64,000 bases of DNA, taken from positions 7,869,392-7,933,391 of the forward strand of contig LR746265.1 in NCBI GenBank assembly GCA_902729315.2, given 5' to 3'. Each line of letters begins with the position of its first letter. Positions within the stretch are counted from its first letter, which is position 1. The translations under genes were made by a program, and so were the position numbers. The notes under the pieces are model-generated. The model had not been told where the DNA came from, made no database searches, and saw only the letters and a program-made list of their open reading frames with translations. Origin of the DNA: Spirodela intermedia. Lineage: Eukaryota > Streptophyta > Magnoliopsida > Alismatales > Araceae. Positions 57,620 through 64,000 of this stretch are shown here, one piece after another.

Positions 57620-59882
57620 GTCCAATATTGGTTGTGTGCATGTACGACCACTCCTTGCCCCACAGCCGGCTGACCACCAGTGACGTGGAAGGGGAGTGGC
57701 ACACACGTGCCCCTACCGATCCAAGCAAGCCGCTTGAGCCCCTGCTCGCGGCTACTCCCCGACTGCGCTTCCGACCCGCTTGCGGGCCCGGCTGGCCGGC
57801 GGGTCCCCCCATTTTGCAATATTTTTATTTTTATTTCTTGTTCTTCATTTATCTCAAAACTAAGACTGTAAAAATCGTATAAAATCACATAATTACCCAA
57901 AAATTCACGTTAATCAACTGAAAACCACTTTTCATGCTTTAACACAACGATAAGTCTATTTATCATGAGTTAAGGCTAAAACTATATTATTTACTAATTA
58001 TTAACTCATGATAATGAAGACTTATCAGTCCCTATGGTCAACCGGTCATGGGGCAAGGAGCGCCCGTACACACATGTGTGCACGAGGGTGGACCACCTTA
58101 TTACCTTCTCCCGAGATGGTCCTAGGCATTATTTTATTTTGAGAGAAGGGATCTCTACTAATAGAGAAAAACTTTGATTTATATTCAGCTTAAACGATGG
58201 CAAACTACCAATGTGGGACTAAATGGTTTTTTCTATTTCAATGTAGCCATCTGGAGTGTGGTGTGATCCAATAGTACATACCGAGTCATGTCATTAGATT
58301 AGCCATGTTCTGTAGTTGGCAAATCACCACAATACTAGATGCGTAAAGTGATCTGTCAATAGTTCGTGAATCTAACACAACTTAGTACGCACATGGCCTT
58401 AAAGGATGATCCGACGGCTAAGGCAGTGCCTTAGTACTAGGAACTTAAGTTCTTGATCTATAATAGTTCTCAATGGGTTGATCTTACGTCGCTTAGTGTG
58501 CCACGTGACCAAGCATATCTCATCCCACGGCATGCAAAGTGCCACAATACTGAGAACTTAAGTTCTCACACATATTATCACAAAAGATATAAACACAATA
58601 ATCAATTATTACCTGGTAAAATAGATATTATTGATTATCTTTAAAATCTCAATGGTAGTTGCTAATACGGCAATCTCTTCTTCCCTCTTTTTGCACGATC
58701 ATCATCTCTAGATTGACAAAACTCGTTCCTTCCTCCATCAACTACACTCAAGGCCCCCAACGAGTGGTCAACTCTTCCCTTCTCCCCCCAAATGACAATG
58801 ATAGCATGATCAAACCCCTCTTCTAGTGGATCTCCCCAGGAAGCAGCACAATGCTTCCGAATGGTACTTCTACAGCTTCCGATGTGGTGTGACATGTTTG
58901 AAAACACCTAAGCCGCCACACTGGTGTCTCCAAATACTCAAGAGGTAAACTAAACTTGGGCAAATATTTACTTCCTGCTTTCAGCATTTACTTACCTATT
59001 TTTGTCATTTATTTACATTTTACGGCAAGTTATTCCGTTTCATACACGTTTTGCTTGAAATGAGTAGAATTAATTCAAAACTTGATGAATGATCTTTGTT
59101 CTTCTTCTCAATCCTCTGAAACTCATTTGAGATTAAGTTAAGATCATTTTCAACTAATTTTCTATTGATTTTCACAATCAAATCTCAACATATTCATGTT
59201 CCCAATATTTTGTGAATAACGAGTATTTTTCTATTTTTGAATGTGAAATCACTAAGATTAAAGGCTGATTAATGAGCATTCAATGGTTAAAACAAGCTGG
59301 AGACATTCACGGCTGACCTCATGTCATGTGTGTAAATTCTTGAGCACACTTTCATCCGAGAAAATGGGTTGACTATATTTCTCTCTTACTTCAATTTCGT
59401 CTTATTTCTCTCTCTCCCTCTCTCATGAGACCTATGTTCTCTCTCTATCTCCTGTGAGATCTCTCCCTTTCCCTCCCTCTTGCTCAATTCATCTCCTTCT
59501 CTTTCTATCCTTTTCATGAGAGATCTTATCCCTTCTCTCTCTCATGACAGCTTTCTCTCCTCTCTCTCTTTCTCTCCCTTTTGTGAGAGATCTTTTTCCT
59601 TCTCTCTTGTGAGAGTTCTCTCTTCTTTTTCTCTTTTCCTTCTTTATTTTCTCTACTTCCATTCTTTTATTCTTCTCACCTCACTTTTCTATTTTATTAT
59701 TTCTATTAAATATTAATAAAATATTAAAATCACTTTATAAAAATTAAATTAGTTTTCACAATAGATTAATCAAACTCCTTGTGTTCTACTTGAGACTTAC
59801 TCTTATATTAATATTTTATTAAGTCTTATTTATAAATATTATTAGATAGTGTGCATTACAACAATAAGTGCACACCATTTTT

Positions 59883-59900
59883 TGGTGCCAATTTTAGGGA
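59883..59900 (+). other. Gypsy primer-binding site, degenerate tRNA-Asp type
   Basis: TGGTGCCAATTTTAGGGA lies 5 bp after the LTR end. The common site for this lineage is TGGCGCCGTTGCCGGGGA. Most differences are C-to-T or G-to-A, as expected from methyl-C decay. Confidence 0.7.
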
Positions 59901-60115
59901 TTTTTTTTAATCAGTATTAATTGATTTTTTTATATATATTTTAGTGATTCTAAAAAAAAGCTTTCATTATTTCACTATTTTTATTCAAATATTATTTCAA
60001 AAAACTAAAAATTAGGCTCATTTTATTTCTATTTTTTTTCATAAGTTAGAATTTTAAATCTTTAGTTTCTATTTATTTACTTGAGTGTCTTAATTTTTCA
60101 CTAATTCTATACTTC

Positions 60116-60155
60116 TCTTTGACATATTTAAATTCTGATTTAAATATGTCAAAGA
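60116..60155 (+). other. Perfect 18-bp hairpin in the element F leader
   Basis: Arms 60116-60133 (TCTTTGACATATTTAAAT) and 60138-60155 are exact reverse complements around the 4-base loop TCTG. The word ATTTAAATTC recurs at about 60165 and 60198. Confidence 0.9.
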
Positions 60156-60479
60156 CGCAACTTAATTTAAATTCTTCATGTAATGATCAATGCTAGATTT
60201 AAATTCTGAAAACTTAATTTATGAACGGTAGATGCAACTTGCAACTAATGTTAGAAAATCCAGCTAAAATCAATCAAAGAATTTAGGGACACAAGAAAAA
60301 CGTAATTTACCACCCATATTAGAGACTCAAACAATAGAAAAAGGAAAAAAATCATCTTCTATAGAAGTAGACTCACCTAGGATAAATTATCCAACCCAAG
60401 AGAGTGAGAATGTTGAAAATATTCAACCTTATAAACCTATGCATGATTATTATACACCTTATTTATATAGATCAACTTT

Positions 60480-61262
60480 GTAGGTTAGACCTCTTATTTT
60501 ACCAAATATTCATTTTGATATTCATCCTAGCACTCTACAACTGCTTCTCGGATTTTGTGGGTTATCTAATGAGGAACCACATCAGCATATTCTTCGATTT
60601 TTAGTTGCATGTGAACTTATTCATATTCCTAATATTCCTCAAGATGCACTTAGGTTACATCTCATCCCATATTCATTGCATGATAAAGCTAGAGATTGGC
60701 TCACATCATTACCACATGAGATCACCACATAATTAGAAGTAGAGCAAGCATTTTTGAGAAAATTTTATCCTGTTGGCAAGAATCATGCCACAGAAAGCCA
60801 TTCTCCAATTTACTCAAAAATCAAGAGAAACATTCCATGAATCTTAGGAAAGATTCAAGGAGCTTCAAAAGAGATGTCCACATCATGGAATTGCCAAATG
60901 GCAATTAAATCGTATATTTTATGATGGTGTATCTTAATAGCACAAGAATACTATAGATGCAGCATTTGGAGGCACATTCGTGAGTGAGGATGAGGATGAA
61001 ATTTATACATTATATGAAAATTTGAGTGAGAATTCAGCTGAACGTGAATCTTTTACTTTATATGATCACAGCAATAATGAAAATAAAAGAGAAATGTTTG
61101 AGGTTAGAAATCATAATCCATTAGACATTAGAAACTTTAATGTTTTATATGATTATTTCCTACATGAAAAAGAACCTACACAGCCTGCAAAACATTCATA
61201 TCCTAGATGTTTATCATGTGGTAGGACTGATCATTCTGAATCTTAATGTCCAAATTTAGATT
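60480..61262 (+). pseudogene. Gypsy gag relic with zinc knuckle
   Basis: Translation shows a retrotransposon gag pattern: HPSTLQLLLGFCGLSNEEPHQHILRFL (about 60525-60605), then RLHLIPYSLHDKARDWLTSLP and AFLRKFYP. After a frameshift it continues ERFKELQKRCPHHGI, IDAASGGTF and a CLSCGRTDHSES.C knuckle (about 61210-61252), a C-x2-C-x4-H-x4-C form. Several stops and at least one frameshift (near 60790). Gag would form the retrotransposon particle; this copy cannot. Confidence 0.85.
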
Positions 61263-62034
61263 AAGACCATACACATGCACGTCATGATCATAGGAATCAA
61301 TCAAATCCTCTTTCAAAAAATCAGAACAATTTTTCAAATTCTCAAAATCATACCATAAATTCTCAATCATTTCCTAGACCTAATCATACGTTTAGACCTC
61401 CTCATCAGCCACTTTATAATGCTAAGCCCTCTTTTCAGCAAAATACTCATAGTTTCTAGCAAGGTACTCATCAGCCACCAATCCATAATTTTATCCCTTC
61501 TTTTTCAAGCTTAGTCCCCAATTTCAGAGCACAATATCCTAATTCATATCAAAATGAATATGATATGAATTCTAATTTGATGCAACAGTTTATGGGACAA
61601 ATGATGTAGTAATTTTAGGAAACAAATACATCTATGATGAAGATGATGGAGCAAATTAGGCAAGAAAATCAGCAAATAACCCTTAGGCTAGAAAAAGATA
61701 GGTAAATTAGCCTTGGCCCACTCAAAACATGAAATAGGTCATCTTCCTAGTCAACCCATCATGAACCCACAAAATCAACCTCCTAATAGCCATGAACCAT
61801 CTACATCTTAAGGTTTTTAAAATGTAGAAGCAATGACCACTTTGAGGAGTGGAAAGCAACTCAAAGATCCATATGCACCAAAAATTTTAGAAAAATAGGC
61901 TCATGATGATGAAGTGCTGAATGATGATGATAATGACCATGATAGTTTATTTTCTAGTGATGAAAATTTAGAGAAAGAAAAATAAGAATCAAAAGAAGAA
62001 AAATCAGAAGTACTACCCATTCTCATTTTATCAC

Positions 62035-62702
62035 AGAAGATGAACTTAGAAAAACAGTCCCTTTACCGAAGGCATTAGAATCAAAACTTAAGAAAATAGT
62101 TGAACATAATGAAGAGCTTATGGAAATATTTAAATAAGCTTAGATCTCTATTCCTTTGACAGATGCAATCAAACATATACCTACATATACAAAAATTTTA
62201 AAAGAATTATGCACACCTCATAGGTCACCTCAGAAGATATCTTTATTTGAAGAGGCTAGTCCCATTATTTCTCATTCTTTGCCTAGGAAATGTAAGGATC
62301 CAAGAGCACCTCTCATCTCATGTAAAGTGGGTGAAACTATATTTAGAAATGTCCTCATAGATTTAGGTGCGTGTTAATTTATTATCTTTAGTAGTTTTTG
62401 AAAATTTAAAACTAGAACTACCAACTTTAGTGAAACTTCAGCTAGTTGATAGATCCATTAAAACACCCAGGGGTCTCCTAGAAGATGCCATCATCCATGT
62501 TAAAAGATGTAAATTTTTAGTGGATTTTTTTATTTTAGATATTTTTGTTTTAGATGATCTTACTCGTGCACCAATCATATTAGGATGCCCATTTCTTACT
62601 ACAGTGAAGGTAAATATTGATTGCAAAAATAGGATTATAAATATGAAATATGAAGGTCAAAATATCTCTTTAAATATTTTTAGAAGTTCAAGATTTTTAA
62701 AA
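62035..62702 (+). pseudogene. Gypsy aspartic protease relic
   Basis: It includes DAIKHIPTYTKILKELCT (about 62163-62215), ISCKVGETIFRNVLIDLGAC and, one frame over, VNLLSLVVFENLKL, DLTRAPIILGCPFL and VNIDCKNRIINMKYEG. The active site is DLGAC where the Athila/Tat group normally has DLGAS. A frameshift lies directly after it near 62370. The open frames end at 62377 and 62702. Confidence 0.87.
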
Positions 62703-62852
62703 TAGGAAGATGATAATTATGAAGATATTAAGGTAATTAATTATTGCATAGAGGAATTGAATTATGTTAAGGAAGTTGATTAATTATGAAGATATTAGAC
62801 CAAAACTATTATAAGAAAGAGGCATTAGATGATGACATAACATTCATGGAAT

Positions 62853-62920
62853 CATCATAGATTGGTGCTTGGCTGAAGATGTTAAACTTAGTGCTGATTG
62901 GGAGGCAACCCAATAATTTT
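62853..62920 (+). repeat. Post-pol conserved block (GGGAGGCAACCC)
   Basis: CTTGGCTGAAGATGTTAAAC, then TTAGTGCTGATTGGGAGGCAACCCAA split over the two halves, matches 50768-50815 of element B (GACGTTAAATTCAGTGCTGCAT, GGGAGGCAACCCA). In related plant gypsy elements this block follows integrase. Here it follows the protease by 150 bp, marking the deletion of pol. Confidence 0.85.
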
Positions 62921-64000
62921 ATTTTTGCAGAATTTAATTTGTACTTTGTAGTTAATAAATTTAGAATTTCATTGCTCCTTATTTCATTTTAGTAATACCT
63001 CATACATTTATGTTTTATCATCTTATACTTGTTGATTTATGAGTATATATCTTTTGTTTCGCATTTTAATTTGATAATATTTCATGTAAGTGAGGACAAT
63101 TCCTCTATTAATTAGCGGGAGCAAAGAAAATTCAATTAGATTGATTTCATGAATAATTAGCATAGAAAGGAAATTTAAATTAGTATTGATGAATTCATGG
63201 ATTTCTACATTTTTTCTATAGGATGGTAGATTCATTTAAGTATGAAGCTTAAAGTGTGTTAGATTTAGTAACTTCAAGGATAGAAAAAAAAATGTAATAC
63301 ATTGAAGGATGAAATATTTTCAGAATATATCTTGATGATCATGATCCATATGTTATGAATTCGCATTTTGAATTAGTAAGAATCATAAAGTTAGATATGA
63401 TGAGGTTGAAATTATATAAAAATTATTAGAAGCTAGACATTCTTAGTATGAGGAATCCTACATAGCTGACCATTTGTCTTATATATATAAATAGAAGAAA
63501 AATCATCATATGGTAAAGTGTAAGAACCAACTCACGAAAAAAATGTATATGGGGATTTCCCACTTGTCCCATAGAGACTTTTCTATATGTGAGACTGACT
63601 AGGACAAGATAAAAAAAAAAGTGAGTGCAAATGCTTCTATGGGGATTTCCCACTTGTCTCTTGGAGGCTTTCCACATATGAGATTTAGACATGAAAAATA
63701 AGCTATATGAGGAAAGCTACCTCCCTATGATGTTTATAATAATAATAAAAAAAAAGAAGAGACAAATGAAATATGCAACATGGGTGCACGAATCTAGAAG
63801 AGAAGGCTAAAGATAGTTTGAAAACTTGAGTAAACTTCTGATCATTTAATTAGTGATTTCTAAAAATGAAAGATGTTGAATTTCATGCATGGAAAACAAT
63901 GCAAGTTAAGATAAATATTTTTTGAAATAGTTCATTTGGATATGGAAACATTTTTTATTTTTGATCTTGTAGAAAACTATTTTGAATCACATGAATATCT

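Larger units (their letters stand above)
56277..58027 (-). repeat. Youngest solo LTR1, perfect target-site duplication GTCCC
   Basis: GTCCC is present at 56272-56276 and 58028-58032. The ends are TGACGTGAC and GACTTATCA. Where other copies have TG or CA, this one keeps CG (for example GACGTCAGCGCCCGGCGAAC near 56579), so it has suffered little methyl-C decay. It is 1751 bp long because of an internal 144-bp tandem duplication. It inserted into LTR2 of element F. Confidence 0.93.
56139..59877 (+). repeat. 5' LTR2 of element F, interrupted by a solo LTR1
   Basis: It is made of 56139-56276 and 58033-59877, together 1983 bp. It starts TGTTAAAGCTAG and ends GTGCACACCA. It aligns with the copies at 7515 and 43507. 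It contains GAACTTAAGTTC twice (near 58440 and 58555), a CT tract at 59400-59660, and a USE-like box at 58209-58219 on the minus strand. Confidence 0.88.
56139..64000 (+). mobile_element. Element F: Ty3/gypsy (Athila/Tat-like) with gag and protease, pol lost; runs off the window
   Basis: The 5' LTR2 (56139-59877) is split by a solo LTR1. A tRNA-Asp-type primer site is at 59883-59900, a leader with an 18-bp hairpin at 60116-60155, gag relics at about 60480-61262 and aspartic protease at about 62035-62702. A junction then leads directly to the post-pol block with GGGAGGCAACCC (62853-62920). RT, RNase H and integrase are missing. The 3' non-coding part (62930-64000) has two copies of GGGGATTTCCCACTTGTC (63551 and 63642). 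The 3' LTR, if present, lies beyond the window. Confidence 0.85.

Overview
This window is plant nuclear DNA, most likely from a monocot. The few real genes have very GC-rich first exons and GT-AG introns. They are cysteine-rich receptor-like kinases (CRKs), a Fringe-like DUF604 glycosyltransferase, a P/U-type cyclin and a plant-type ATG18. They sit in AT-rich DNA full of nested Ty1/copia and Athila/Tat-like Ty3/gypsy LTR retrotransposons. The GC-rich 5' exons fit a commelinid monocot, possibly Zingiberales, but this is inference and no species marker is visible. Gene models were joined by hand from reading frames and splice signals.

Layout. 1-1707: dead copia RT/RNase H plus a probable LTR. 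1865-3855: a CRK pseudogene that lacks its extracellular exon. 5444-13803: a copia pair in opposite orientations. The minus copy is hit by an LTR2 insertion, and the plus copy by a GC-rich LTR candidate with 30- and 38-bp tandem repeats. 17721-21358 (+): an intact seven-exon CRK of 688 aa. 23509-26538 (-): a DUF604 glycosyltransferase of 480 aa, divergent from a U-type cyclin at 27228-28002 (+, 233 aa). 29687-32981 (-): ATG18 with a BCAS3 domain (775 aa), convergent with the cyclin. 33600-41490: gene-free DNA with a minus-strand copia relic. 41496-64000: a stack of related gypsy LTRs (called LTR1, LTR2 and LTR3 here), many with readable 5-bp target-site duplications (TSDs).

Nesting at 41-64 kb. 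A solo LTR1 (41496-43199, TSD GATAT) is followed by an inverted LTR1. That copy was entered by an LTR2 (43507-47038, TSD GTGAA/ATGGA), which was itself entered by LTR3 (45596-47025, TSD CAAGT/CAAAT). Element B (47769-53971, TSD GTGGC) keeps pol but has lost gag. An inverted solo LTR1 follows 130 bp later (54102-55736, TSD GTATG/GTATA). Element F (56139 to beyond the window) keeps gag and protease but has lost RT/RNase H/integrase. Its 5' LTR2 is split by a younger solo LTR1 (56277-58027, perfect TSD GTCCC).

The genes do not form a pathway. The CRK (cell-surface signalling), DUF604 enzyme (probably Golgi), cyclin (cell cycle) and ATG18 (autophagy) are independent housekeeping or stress genes. 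The least expected observations are: a snRNA-type USE box lying 25 bp from a TATA box, antisense, in two LTR families; long inverted LTR arms; a 118-codon upstream ORF that overlaps the ATG18 start; and catalytic Asp-to-Asn changes in two reverse transcriptases and a kinase. I did not find a clearly new multi-gene system.
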